From: Phycomyces nitens
Taxonomy: Eukaryota; Mucoromycota; Mucoromycetes; Mucorales; Phycomycetaceae
Assembly (NCBI GenBank): GCA_022702545.1
Contig: JAHRBC010000005.1
Coordinates: 4,735,501-4,799,500, forward strand
Length of the DNA: 64,000 nucleotides
Direction of reading: 5' to 3'
In this document: piece by piece, positions 47,912-59,097 of the stretch
Numbering within the stretch: the stretch's first letter is position 1
Layout: every line of letters starts with the position of its first letter
Made by a program: the position numbers and the translations under genes
The notes under the pieces: generated by a model
What the model saw: the letters and a program-made list of their open reading frames with translations, nothing else
Databases searched by the model: none
Told to the model about the DNA's origin: nothing

Positions 47912-49897
47912 CAATTCGTGGCTCATGAACGATCAATCATGTTGACTCTAAACATCGATTGGTTTCAACCTTTTGATGGGGTTACTTACTCTTGTGGGGC
48001 AATCTACATGTCCATAAACAACTTGCCACGAGACGAACGATACAAGAAGGAGAACACCATTCTTGTTGGCCTCATGCCTGGCCCAAAAGAAGCCAAGACC
48101 AGTGAGATCAATCACTACCTCCGTCCTCTTGTTGCCGAGCTCCAATCCTTGTATGTGGGTGTGGTGATCCCTACTGTGCGCTGTCCTTCTGGTGCTCTTG
48201 TCCGTGCTGCTCTTTTCCTTGTTGCCTGCGACATTCCTGCTGCTCGCAAGACATGCGGATTCACGTCCCACATGAGCACCAATGCCTGCCACAAGTGCAA
48301 TCGCCAGTTCTCCCATCTCCCAGGGAATGGCGGTGTTGATTATTCTGGTTTTGTCTTTTCCGAGTGGGTGCCTCGAACCGAAGCAGATAATCGTCGTGAT
48401 GCCCTGGCCTGGAAGCGTGCATCGAGTGAGGCAGACCAAAAGAGGATGGAAAAGGAGAATGGAGTCCGCTGGTCGGAACTCCACAATCTTGAGTACTTTA
48501 ATGTAGTCGAGTGCACCATCATTGACCCGATGCATAACCTCTTCTTGGGAACCTCGAAGCGAGTGATGGAGAAGTGGAGATCAGCTGGTCTGATCACCAA
48601 CAGAGACTTGGCCGATATGCAACAAGAGGCTGACAATATGGTCCTTCCCCCAGATATGAGCACCCTCAAGAAGAAGATTGGCAAGGACTTCCCGTTCATG
48701 AAGGCCGACGAATGGAAGTCCTGGTGCCTGGTATACTCGCCTGTCCTCTTGAAAGACCGGTTGCCAAGGGACAATCTTGACAATTGGATGTGCTTCGTCA
48801 ACGCCTGCCGATACTTGTCCAAGCCCAGCATATCAGAAGACGAGTTAGCCGAAGCCCATTTCTGTTTGGAGTTGTTTGGACAAGGATGTCAGAACTTGTA
48901 TGGTGCAGATTTTATCTCACCTAACATGCATCTACATCTGCATCTTCATGAGACGATCGTCAACTTTGGGCCAGTATACGGCTATTGGCTTTTCAGCTTC
49001 GAGAGGTACAATGGTGTACTGAAGAACTACACGACGAACAAGAGAGACGGCTTTGAGGCCACGTTCATGCGAAAATATCTTGAGGACTCTTGCAAGGTTG
49101 ATATTGCTTGTAGAATGATGGCCGTAATTGGAAATGCATCGTATATTGCATTGCTTTCTGAACTCGTCGAGTTTACTCCTCCTCCTGCTCCAATTGTCCA
49201 TGCGTCCACTGCAACCACCACTGTCACCACCGCCCCATATTTCCAAGTTGCTTCTCCTAGGTTTGACCTAAAAGTCTTTCTTGATTCCGCGCAGTTCAGT
49301 ACTGTCAACATCAAAGGCAATGAACCTCTTCCTTCGTCGGCCTTCCCACTTTCCCTAGGGCAATATGAACGAATGGTAGAAGAAGAGTATGAGCATCTTC
49401 TTGAGTTCTACAGAGACTCCTATGACGATGATTCTCTTCGCAGTTACCAGCAAGCTTCGTTCGGCAATGTCTTTGTCAACAATATGATCCAGAAGTTCCC
49501 ATCGATCAACTTGCTTGGCCAGATATACAAAGGGAGCAATGGTGCAGTTCGCCGCGGGTCATATATACAGGCAATCTTCCAAGAGAACAATGACCGTGGT
49601 ATAAGTGCCTTTACTGGTCAGATTCAGTATTTGTTTGTCAACTCGCTTGTGAATCCCCAGACTCTTCAACCTGACAATCATACCTTTGCTTATGTCAAAT
49701 GGTATAGGTCATCTGGTCTGAACACAAGAAGTGATGAAGGGATAGAGTTGAATGAGTTTGCCTTTGCCCGAGGGGATTATCAAAATATCTTGCCAGTGCA
49801 CCGAATCTTGCTGTCGGTTGCCATTGGTGAGCATACAACTGAGACAGGAAATGTTAAGATGATTGTTGCTCCTGTTCTTAGAAAAATATATGCTTAA
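47912..49897 (+). pseudogene. CACTA transposase of C/E, 3' part
   Basis: Resumes at CAA TTC with QFVAHERSIMLTLNIDWFQPFDG and is open to the stop at 49895-49897. It has NNLPRDERYKKEN, GLMPGPKEA, CDIPAARKTCGFTSHMST, CHKCNRQFS, IIDPMHNLFLGTSKR, MHLHLHL, a Thr/Pro-rich spacer and the tail ILPVHRILLSV..LRKIYA. The frame also reads back through D's right terminus to an ATG at 47810, so a chimeric N-terminus is possible, but it is not the ancestral one. Apart from the D insertion I see no damage. Confidence 0.9.
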
Positions 49898-49981
49898 AAA
49901 TAAATATCTTTACCTATCCTTATCTCACAAAAGTATCTGCAGCAAAAGATAGCCAAAAAATATAAAACATAAATAGATAGT

Positions 49982-51220
49982 TTATTCATTATTTATTGTC
50001 CACGCGGCCAATGGGACTGCTAAATCCTTTGGTACATCCTTTTGACGAACTACTCGGACGCGTTTCAAAATGGAGCTTCCCTTTTTCTTTAGTGACTGGG
50101 AAGCAAAATCATCAACAAGATCTATAAAAGTCTGGAGCTATTGAATATAATAAGGTGTATTAATAAAAGATATAGAATTTTAATATGAAAAACTATGCTA
50201 AAATAATTACCTCGTCACTTCTCCAGCTAGGGCGAAAGGCCTTTACCTTATCTTCTCCATCAGTCTTATCTTCAGACATGGTTTCCTTTTGGAGGGCATG
50301 GTCGCAATTTTTCTGCCCATCTCTCTGTCAATCTGGTCTCTGTACTTGTTGTATGCCTTGATTCGGCGACGAAGAATCTGTATATTAAGTGTGTAAGAAA
50401 ATAACAGTTTTATATTGATTAAAATATAAACTTACCGTAACAGTTCGCTGTCGTCTTCTGCATGCAAGTCTTTTTCTGTCTGCAGCCTCTGGGGTTCGCT
50501 GGCGCTGGCGCACCTGGTTGACAAAATGGTTTTTTACCATTTTGGCAAGATCATTCAAAGGGATCGCCTTTCCTGCCTCTTGTCTTCCCAAGTAGGTGAT
50601 CAGCCTTATGGCCAGTGCATTGTTATAGCTACTGTTGTAGTAGCTAGTCAAGGACCACCCTTGCTTGGCATCATTCTCCATTATCTTGACAGGGTTGTCA
50701 CTGGTGAAGTTTGGGTGCTTGATATAGCCATTGATTAATTTCTATAAATTGGTTTTAGATACTCTTCTTATTGATTTTATGTCTAGTCAAGACTTACTGA
50801 GATCTTTGGATATCTCTTTCCAACAACATAGGGTTCCTCACCCCGAGGTACCAAACTGGCCACTGCAATTGTTCTTGCAGGAGTATTTCCACCAGACAAA
50901 ATATCCTTGATGCTGATTTGGCCAGTGACAAGTCTATCAATGACCTTCTCAAGCTGCGAAATTGACGTCTTGCAATCACCCACTTCACTTGCAATTGTCT
51001 TGTTTTGATTTTCAAGAGAATCCATCTTGATATTTGCCGAGTTTAGCAAGCTACGGATTTCATTATCATCCTGGTAATTGGATGTCTCTTCTGCTGTTAC
51101 AGTGGCCGAAGTAGATGCAGTGGTAAGTTCACTGTTCTGGACATTAGCCATAGCACTACGCATAATAGATGCATAGATAGGACTACTGGTAGAGATTTTG
51201 GAGATGTCAAAGTTGTTCAT
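49982..51220 (-). pseudogene. CACTA second-gene protein, element C/E
   Basis: Exons 51220-50798 (423 nt), 50741-50436 (306 nt), 50377-50211 (167 nt) and 50137-49982 (156 nt). Exon 1 is helical with a heptad-like run (IRSLLNSANIKMDSLENQNK) and ends GKRYPKIS. Exon 2 begins KLINGYIKHPNFTSDNPVK. In exon 3 one base is missing near 50318 (..REMGRKIAT for the expected MG-x-K), so the conserved ETMSEDKTDGEDK..FRPSWRSDE motif lies in the next frame. Exon 4 reads LQTFIDLVDDFAS..DLAVPLAAW. One frameshift, otherwise preserved. Confidence 0.78.
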
Positions 51221-51429
51221 TTTCTATATGAATAAATGTTTAAATGACAATTATTAATATTTTATCTTTATGATATTATAATGTTTCTTACAAGTAAAGA
51301 AGTATAATGAACTGTTACTGATGTTTATTCTACAATATATAATCATATTTTACAATGACTTGCTTAAAACTAATTAGTGTCTTTTATTGATTAAATAAAG
51401 CGTCTAACTGTAAAATGAAAATGACGATT

Positions 51430-52180
51430 ATATTATGTTTTTGGGATTATTGATTTTAGAGACCGCACTTTTTTTAGGGGTAAACCACCTTGGAACTCAA
51501 ATTATTTTTTGTTCTTTCTCTTTTGCCTCTTGCTCTTATACACATACTGGTAATTATTTTATTCTTATTATTTTATGTAATTACTTAATAATTTTGCCAT
51601 TATCTTTACAGATCATCAACAAGCTTCTTCTCTTTGGTCATTTTACATGGTTTAATAACATAAAATAATATTTGCTCAAAGCTTCTCTTTACTAATGACT
51701 TGATGCCTCCAGTCATCACGGCTTTGCATGTCACTCAATCTTGTAATCAAACATCATGGTAAGCTATTATATTATTACAAATTATATATATCTCTTTACT
51801 TATACATATATAACTATGTTCTATTCTCTATTAGATATATTAAGAATCTCATCCGCATGCCTGAACAAACAATCACACAGGTAAGAAAACCGCTGATAAT
51901 ATAGTATATATGAATATCTAGAATACTAATAACTTTACAATTCTTAGACAATCTCAACTGACAGCTAATATGCTGAGATATTCTCATGAATCTATCAAGT
52001 AGTCCATCTACTCACGATATCAACATTGTAAGTACAACAGCAAATAATTTGATCCACTACGATTATTTAATTAATCTTTGCTCCTATTACTATTAAATAG
52101 CACCATTCTTCTCCAAGACAGTACCCAATATCTATCAGGTAGGAACTTGTTGGTCTTGCTAGATGCAAAATATCAAACAA
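51430..52180 (+). other. Micro-exon unit (third unit), element C/E
   Basis: A first block starts at about 51435 (ATG, MFLGLLILET..) and reaches a GTAATT donor near 51549. Further blocks lie at about 51612-51761, 51838-51881, 51949-52027 and 52101-52138, bounded by GTAAGC, GTAAGA, GTAAGT and GTAGGA donors and TAG/CAG acceptors. Order and spacing resemble A and D, but the sequence has diverged strongly. No continuous protein frame was found. Confidence 0.42.
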
Positions 52181-52328
52181 TACTCTAGAAATAGCATATA
52201 TATTATTATTATATGATTAGAGCATTCATCTAGAAATATATATATTAAATAAATAAAAAATAAATAAAAAACAATTTATTTTTTAAAAATCAACAAATGA
52301 GGCTTGTATGTAAACGTATGATATGGTG

Positions 52329-52475
52329 CTTTTCAGTCTAAAAGACATTATTTCCCTTTGCTTTTCAGTCTAAAAGACATTATTTCCCTTTGCTTTTCAG
52401 TCTAAAGACATTATTTCCCTTTGATTTTCAGTCTAAAGACACTATTTCCCTTTGCTTTTCAGCCTAAAGAGATGA
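52329..52475 (+). repeat. 31-32-bp tandem repeat, about 4.5 copies
   Basis: Units of TTTTCAGTCTAAAAGACATT followed by ATTTCCCTTTG(C/A). The first copies are 32 bp, later ones lose one A (31 bp), and the last is degenerate. It lies about 330 bp inside the right terminus of element C/E. Subterminal direct repeats are typical CACTA protein-binding sites, so this is a candidate binding array. It could also be a simple minisatellite. Confidence 0.85.
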
Positions 52476-52808
52476 GTTACTGAGGTTAAAAGTAAAGGAT
52501 ATGAATAGATTGTAAATCGCGATATTGCGATTAGCTTTATATGGCACAAAATACAATAAATAATAGGCTTACTCGACACGAAATATAAAATAAACTAGAC
52601 CTCTTTAATAACAGAAAAGTTGGGGGGTATCAAAGGTTTTTCAAGCGGAACTAAAGACCTATTTCTCTGATAGACCAGGCGTCATTCCCTATAGTATCAT
52701 TCATATTTGTATGGTGGAGAAATATAGATTGAAATAACAATAAATCGATGATGGTACTTTAATACTACAGATATTTCTCCACCATAAAATCGTATACTTT
52801 TTCCAGTG

Positions 52809-53729
52809 TTTCTTACTGATATATATTTTATTAGAAATGTTATGTATCTATATAGCCGCCCTCCAGAAATTCATACCTCTAGTAAGTATATATACTTGAA
52901 AAATATTTTTTAATATCCTTACTCATTGCTATCTCTACTTAGTATTCTATTTCAAAAGTTTGTCTTTGCCTTTATTAAATCAAAGTATTCAAGATTTCCA
53001 AGGACTATATATAATAAGTAAGCTGGTATAAATATTTAATAATTTTTCTCATAATATTCTCTAGCTCTAAAAAGATATCAAGCAAATCAAGGAAGCAAGG
53101 TATTATATAATTTGATTAATAGTATTAAAATCAATCATATTAATAACATTTGCTATTTATTATAGAATATATCCATAAAGCAAGTATCTACATCTCTCTC
53201 ATACAATCAAGAATTATATATATATATATTAGAATAAATATTATAGAGCAATTATTATTATGAGCGATTCTTTTTTATTCAAAATAAAAATAAAAATAAA
53301 AATAAAAATATATTCCTACAAACCAATTTCCAATTGAGAATATTATTTTTAGAATTAAGACCAAAAAGAACAGCTTTTCCGAAGCAATTGATCGAATCAT
53401 TGCCATCAAAAAAATGCAAAACACTGCTGTTATTACGTGCCTAGATATATGTTCTTCTCAGACAGGTGTTCTCAAACAGTACATGTTTTTTTCTTAATTT
53501 GTAATAGTATGTATGTTTGCTTTTGGAATAGAGTTTATACACAATCTTTATAACTAAGCTCACACCGAATTTTCAAATCTGACATGTTAATATATAATAT
53601 CTGGTCAGTTATTCTTTAACATACTGACTGGGCATTTATTAAAATTTATCTATCAGATATTAAATTAATACATAAAATTACAATTATAAACTTTTAATAT
53701 TGTAATGATTTAGATTATTTTTTGCAGTG
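52809..53729 (+). mobile_element. 3' remainder of element B
   Basis: Lies between the TTT duplication of C/E and B's right terminus. It holds splice-like junctions (TAGTAAGTATA near 52880, an ACTTAG acceptor near 52940, a GTAAGC donor near 53020), which continue B's micro-exon unit begun before 39901. An AT-rich (AAAAAT)n run lies at about 53281-53312. No coding gene. Confidence 0.75.
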
Positions 53730-54852
53730 TAAAGCTCGTTTTTGGGATATTTTCAATGGGAGAAGTGGTGACCAACTGTGTAAGCTTTTCAGTCAATTTT
53801 TCTATTTAAATATTAATGTTATACATGGCATAAGAATAGTATAAATGAAGTTCTGTTTAGTTATTACCTGTGACATACTGATTTGAATGCTATGGAGGTT
53901 GATTTTTCCACTGTCATTGTTAATGTCCATCATTGGACGGATTCAACTTTGCATTCTTCATTTAAATACCCAATCGGCAAGATTAGCACCAACAATCACC
54001 ACCCAACACCCCCTTGTCCTTGTAGAAAATAAATATAGTATTAGTAAAAACACAAAGTAAGAATCACTTGCTATTTGTACATGCTTACCTAGTAATCACA
54101 ATATAACTAATGAAAACCAGCTCATTAGTATTGTTCATCTCTACTTTTAGTATAGAGATTAAGACTCTAGTCAATACTTTGTTACTTTAGAAAAAACTCA
54201 TAAAGGAACACGGCATTGCAAACGATGACTTGTATGTAGCAGAAATAAAGTAGCAGCCCGTACTTTGTACAACGGGCTATATACTACAACCGACATTTGC
54301 AGTTGTTAATGTAGATGACGTCCAACATCAACGACTCAATCAATACCTACCAGACGGAAATAATTCTATTTTATTGCACTGTACTACATATTCAAGAATA
54401 ATTGACGCGTCACCATGAGTAGCCTCTCTATTCTATAATTCATTCTTTATAATGCCCTCTCTATACTTCTTTATATTATTATACGGACACCAAATAAAAT
54501 AAAGCAGCTAATAATGTCAAAAACAAAAATTCGGTTTCAAAAAATGGTAGTTATGTTACCGTTTTGTTCACACAGGACAAAAATTATTTTTCTCAAGAAT
54601 GCGCAACATCTTCAACACCAAATAAAATGCTCATTTCGATAAACAATGTTACCTAAAATTTTACGAGCCCTTTCTATGGTACTACAACTACCTCATTGCC
54701 AGAGGAAAAGAGATTCCATGCGACTTTTATGAATCGGGATCGATGACATTACCTTTCAACCACAATCTGCGGAGAAAAAGCAGTCTAAAATCAGAAAAAA
54801 CGGCAGTTATGTTACCGTTTCAGTAGCTGTTCCCACTCCTCTCGCCGTAGTG
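53730..54852. mobile_element. X2, portion right of element B
   Basis: Reverse complement of X1 13097-14219. It includes the MMDINNDSG-type short frame (about 53.88-53.94 kb) and the subterminal ACGGTAG/CTACCGT units, and ends ..CTCTCGCCGTAGTG at 54852. The next bases, TAT, match the TSD-sized step in the Y-element relative (ATA at 12355-12357 in Y1, where the sequence is continuous). No supported protein gene. Confidence 0.85.
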
Positions 54853-55254
54853 TATTAGGTTGAAAAAGATGTCTAGATATAGAACAAGAGTGTACACAAT
54901 GCTGTTAAATAATAATAAAACTATAAGACAATTCATTATCTTTAGTCAACTTATTTACTTGCAAGCATACTGGTCATATTTCTCTTCCTTCTTATGAGAA
55001 TAAACATGATAATAATTGATTTGTTTATTATTTCTACTCCAATTAATTTAATGATATAGTTACATGAAGTAGAAATAAATCACAAACAAATATGACATCT
55101 AAAAGGCTCTACTTTATTATTCTATCCAATAGAACATATTGAATAATATAATCGCCGTCAAAAATAAAAAAGTTTATTATGTTTAACTTCAGTCTACTAA
55201 TGGTAAGATAATATAGTAGTTTGTTATGAATGAAACCACTCAATTTTTGTAGTG
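54853..55254. mobile_element. Y2, right end, reversed
   Basis: Blocks at 54853-54935 and 55120-55254 are reverse complements of Y1 12137-12357 (..AGATGTCTAGATATAGAACA and GTTTATTATGTTTAACTTCA). An extra ~190 bp lies between them. It ends ..CAATTTTTGTAGTG at 55254, the complement of Y1's CACTAC terminus. X2 sits inside it. The opposite terminus of Y2 is not visible in the window. Confidence 0.65.
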
Positions 55255-56070
55255 GCAGATCCGTTTGACTGGAATAGCTGAGGATATTATTTTATCCTTC
55301 AGTCTTACTCTCAGATTCAGCAGTGATCAATACTCATTTACAACAGTGCCGATGTGCGAGAGGGTGTAAAGAGGTAGATAACATGAAGAGAAAGATAAGT
55401 GCACACAGACAGCAACGTGGGGAGAAGGGAAGGGAAGATAGATGACAAAAATAGTGTACAATGGATAAATATGGAAATGGATAGGAGGGGTTTGAAATGA
55501 GAGCAAGGGTGACAAATATAGAAAATCAAAGAAGTGCAGAAAAAGGGGAGATATGAGAAATAAGGTGACGTTGCCAAGTTGATCAGGATGCTACATCACA
55601 TTTTCTAGCAGAGAAAGCCTTGGAAAAGTCACGTGAAATGGAGAGAAGTGGGCAAAGCTGGAAACCCTACAACACCTGTGTCATCAACTGATGCGTGATA
55701 TGTTTGTATGGTTGTGTATGGTAACCGAACGGGTGACAAATAAAATATATAAAAGAAACAATGAAAGAACCAGTAAAAGACTAACAAAACTCAACAGAAA
55801 TATCCCCAAAATGACCAGGCAAAATATAACTGCTCTTTAGAGATCGAGAGCTTAAACTCAAAAGAATAAAATAACCGTAAAATTGATTGTAAAACTGACT
55901 CCTGTTTATTCATTAGAAAAGAATGTCTTTTATAGACAAAGAAAATAAGTAAAAGAATAACTGAAAAATGAAATGATAAAATAATAAAATGATGCCATCA
56001 AGACCAAAGGAAAAGTTATAATAAAAATATACTGTAAAATAGTAAAGAAAGGGGTAAGACAAAGAAGTAG
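55255..56070. other. No gene supported
   Basis: About 800 bp of purine-rich, AT-rich sequence. The longest frames are antisense low-complexity reads without family resemblance or splice structure. No inverted termini were seen apart from the X-type end that follows. Confidence 0.5.
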
Positions 56071-56125
56071 CACTACGGTAGAAAAAACGGTAGCTAACTA
56101 CCATTTTGGTAGCATTACTTTTTTT
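56071..56125. repeat. Orphan X-type terminus
   Basis: CACTACGGTAGAAAAAACGG at 56071 is followed by TAGCTAACTACCATTTTGGTAG, the same terminus-plus-palindrome seen at 8219. Only about 55 bp are recognisable before unrelated sequence. Probably a truncated X-family end. Confidence 0.65.
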
Positions 56126-56291
56126 TTTGTATTGTATTGATCTGCCGTCACGCAAAGCGTGCGGCTTTTAGATTGCCATAGACATGGACTTGAGTTAAAA
56201 GGGGAAGGAATAAGAGTGAGTACAGTGAGTAGAAAAGCTCAAACAAAGAAATGGGTGGGAAGCTAGAAAATTCCAATAAGAGAAAAAGGAT

Positions 56292-58856
56292 TCAAACTAT
56301 AGAGACTATGTGTTTTTCTATAGCCCAAGACACCTTCTTAGCTACTACTCCAGGTAGGAAAGTCTTATCCTCAAAGACAAAAAGCCAGTGTGCACTCCAG
56401 ATTGCTTTAGCAGTGACAACTGTGAGCAAAACCTGAGAGTTGTCAGATGGTAGGCTGCAAGGGATGGATCCAAAGACGAGAAGTTTGCGGACACCTTCCA
56501 AGGTCCATGATGGCCAGAAACGAGAGAGGACTATGTTCCACACTTAGTGTTTGACAGGGCACAGGAACAAGAAGTGGTCTCTATCTTCTGTGGCTTCCAA
56601 GCAAAGAGGGCACATGGGGCTGGTGATTTTCTGGGGCATTATTCGGTGAAGATAATTGCGAGTTGGAACTCTATCCCACAGTATTTTCCACCATACTGTT
56701 CGGCAGTAGTGTGGAATGACTAGTTTCCAGAACCGGTGCCAACGGACAGGAGGAAGGGCAGGTGTGGTTGGCCAAAGGTGATGCCATAAGGACCCTGTAG
56801 TGGCTTTTCCTAGACATTTGTTGTCAATGCGGACTAGGGAAAGAAGTGAGGAGAGGTTAGGTGGAGGAGGGTCATCAAGAGGTGGAGGTTGAAGATATTG
56901 AAGGAACCAAGAACAGTACACCATTCTAGCACTGTCAATGTGTTGGAAGAAATGCCCAATCCAATTACGAGCACGAGGACGGTCATTCCGAGCCCTGCGT
57001 CTGAGACAGCCATCTTCACCCAACTCAAAAGCATCAGAGATTAGGATCGACTTGAGGTTCACTGTCACGGCATCAAAATGAGGAAGGAAAGTCCAAGAGG
57101 AGGCCAAAGGAAACTCCAATGCTATAGAGGGTTCCACTCGGAAGTCTGGAGGGATGGTAGTCGGAAGAATCTGCGAGCAAGCACGATGTATAGGCAGTAA
57201 GGAGTTAGGACAGCTCGCTGCACTACCTGGATACAGCAGTGCTACTTGAACAGAATGAGCGCGAAAATGCAAAGGAAGAAGAAATTCGAGATAGGGGAGT
57301 AAGAAGGAAGAAGATCGAGAAAAGGAGCGAGAGTGTAGAATGGGAAGTATCCATCTTAGCTGGAGAGCATGCTGTTGATGATCAGGATCTAAAAGCCCCA
57401 AACCACCAGACTTGCATGGGAGACAAAGCAAAGGCCAGCCAGGACTACCAAACCCTAGTCTGAGGAAGGACCGGATGTGTGTCCGTATAGCAGCAAAGAA
57501 GGACAGGGGAGCTGGAGTCACATACAGTACATGCCATATAGTGCTAAGAAGAATTGAATTTGCTACAATACTTTTCCCTTGCACAGACAGACATCTCTGA
57601 GAGAGTATGGCACAGTGCCGTTCTAATTTTGCAATAAGAGCCGCACGGAAGGATTCTAACTGAGCCGGATGGGAGCTGAGCGGAAAGCCAAGGTAGCGCA
57701 CGGCAGTGGCAGTGTGGCAATCATGGCGGGTTGATATATTAGCAGAATCCAAAACAGGACCTCAGTCTGGATGGAATTGTCCTGAGAGAGTAACAGCAAT
57801 GGTTTTGTTTAGATTAACCTTGGCATTTGAAGCAACCCCAAATATATTGAGGATGGACAAAACTGTGGTCATTTCAGAGGGCAAGGAGAGAAATACCAGA
57901 AGATCATCAGCATATGCTAGAAGCTTCAAAGGCGGAGGGGAGAGCAATGGGGTGGAGGTGGAGAGACTAGGAGGAACAGTAAATCGAAAACCTTGTATAG
58001 ATGGTGAGGCAATGATTGAGCGCAATAGAGGTTCGAATGCAATGTTGAATAAGAGAGGAGAGAGAGGATCACCCTGTCGCAAACCACGGCCTTGTTCGAA
58101 TGAGGAAGATATGTGACCATTGACGTTTACATGAATCTTGGTTGAAAAGAAGAGTGCACAGACAGAGTCAATGAATATGACTAGAAGTCCCATTCTAGCC
58201 ATGACAAGCCGAAGATAGATTGGATGAACGCGGTCATAGGCCTTTTCTTGGTCTAAAAGGAGCCCGACACAGGGATCCTTGTTGATTTGTGCATGAGACA
58301 TGGCCAGACGTGTCAACAGTCCATTGTCAGCAATAAAATGGCTTGCCATGAAACCTGTTTGAAAAGGTGTGATCAGAGGGCTAATGCAGCGTCGAAGGCG
58401 GGAAGTTAGCATCTTGGTGAATATCTTGGCATCACAGTTGATCAATGAGATCGGATGCCAGTTCCGGAGGGAAGTTAGGTCGCCTGCCTTGGGGAGCAAA
58501 ACCAGAACAGTTTCCAACCACGAAGGAGGAAAAACACCGAGAAGAGCATCTTGATACACTGGAATAGCCAGGGTCTGGATGGTAGGGTGAACTAGGACGC
58601 GTGCCCACAAGGGATACGGAAGGCCATCCATACCTGGGCTGGAGTTGCTGGGTGTGCCATTAAGTACGTCTAGAAGTTCATTGAGTGTTACATGTGAGGT
58701 CAAAGGAGCGCAGCGTTCAGCAGAGAGACTAGCTGAAGATGGGAGGTTGTCTAAGAGGGAGTGCGCTGCGGGTAGATCTATAGGTTTTTCCAAGTACAAA
58801 GTCTGATAAAAAGACTGGGTATGTCCAACACTGCAAAAACTGTGGGGTAAAACCAT
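56292..58856 (-). pseudogene. LINE reverse transcriptase (ORF2) pseudogene
   Basis: One frame on the minus strand from 58856 to 56292, broken by TGA at 57764-57762 and TAA at 56546-56544. RT motifs in order: SFYQTLYLEKP (start region), GLPYPLWARV, NWHPISLINCDAKIFTKML, DQEKAYDRVHPIYL, GRGLRQGDPLSPLLFNI and YADDLLVFL (catalytic YADD, about 57900). After the first stop come LRWILPILH.., then the C-terminal knuckle CPLCLEATEDRDHFLFLC. The tail past the second stop includes AKAIWSAHW. The 5' endonuclease part and ORF1 are missing upstream, where element F begins at 58973. Likely a 5'-truncated LINE, possibly further cut by F. Confidence 0.88.
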
Positions 58857-59097
58857 GTATATAACCAGAAATAAATAGGGGAAAAGTTTAGGTTTTCAGG
58901 GGAGAACAGAATACTACGAGTATGGGAGTAAGCAAGGTTTCTCCTGGGCTCAAAGTCGAATCTCATACAGGTCACTGGAAAAATGGGTCTGAATACTCAT
59001 GTGTGAGCAAAGCTGTCTACCTGAGGAAAATTAGGGCAAATTTGCAGCTCAACACCTTTTTTTGTGTTCTGATTAAAAACGTTCTTTTGCTTGACCC

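Larger units (their letters stand above)
39902..52808. mobile_element. CACTA element C/E, interrupted by D
   Basis: Left terminus CACTGCAAAAAATAC at 39902, right terminus ..TACTTTTTCCAGTG ending 52808. The target duplication TTT lies at 39899-39901 and 52809-52811, within element B. D splits it at 41564/41565. Without D and one CAA copy it is about 6.56 kb. The leader from terminus to transposase ATG is 578 bp, against 240-244 bp in A, B, D and F, so C/E is the outlier. A 31-32-bp tandem repeat lies in its 3' subterminal region (52329-52475). Confidence 0.92.
34478..53729. mobile_element. CACTA element B, interrupted by C/E (+D)
   Basis: Left terminus CACTGCAAAAATCAA at 34478, right terminus ..TTTTTTGCAGTG ending 53729. 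The target duplication TAA lies at 34475-34477 and 53730-53732. X1 holds the unoccupied site, where CGAGCTTTAGTATA is continuous (TTA at 14217-14219). Element C/E entered B's 3' region at 39901/39902 with a TTT duplication. B's own sequence is thus 34478-39901 plus 52812-53729, about 6.34 kb, matching the other family members. The 3' portion (52809-53729) contains splice-like junctions of the micro-exon unit. Confidence 0.92.

Noticed and set aside
52329..52475. CRISPR-like array
   Set aside because: Units are contiguous direct repeats without unique spacers, and the genome is eukaryotic.
56834..58120. Open frames on both strands overlapping the LINE
   Set aside because: They are shadows of the reverse-transcriptase frame, which carries the recognisable motifs.
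58829..58848. CACTGCAAAAACTGTGGGG as the left terminus of element F
   Set aside because: It would give a 388-bp leader, while A, B and D have 240-242 bp. CACTGGAAAAATGGG at 58973 gives 244 bp and aligns with A beyond the first five bases.
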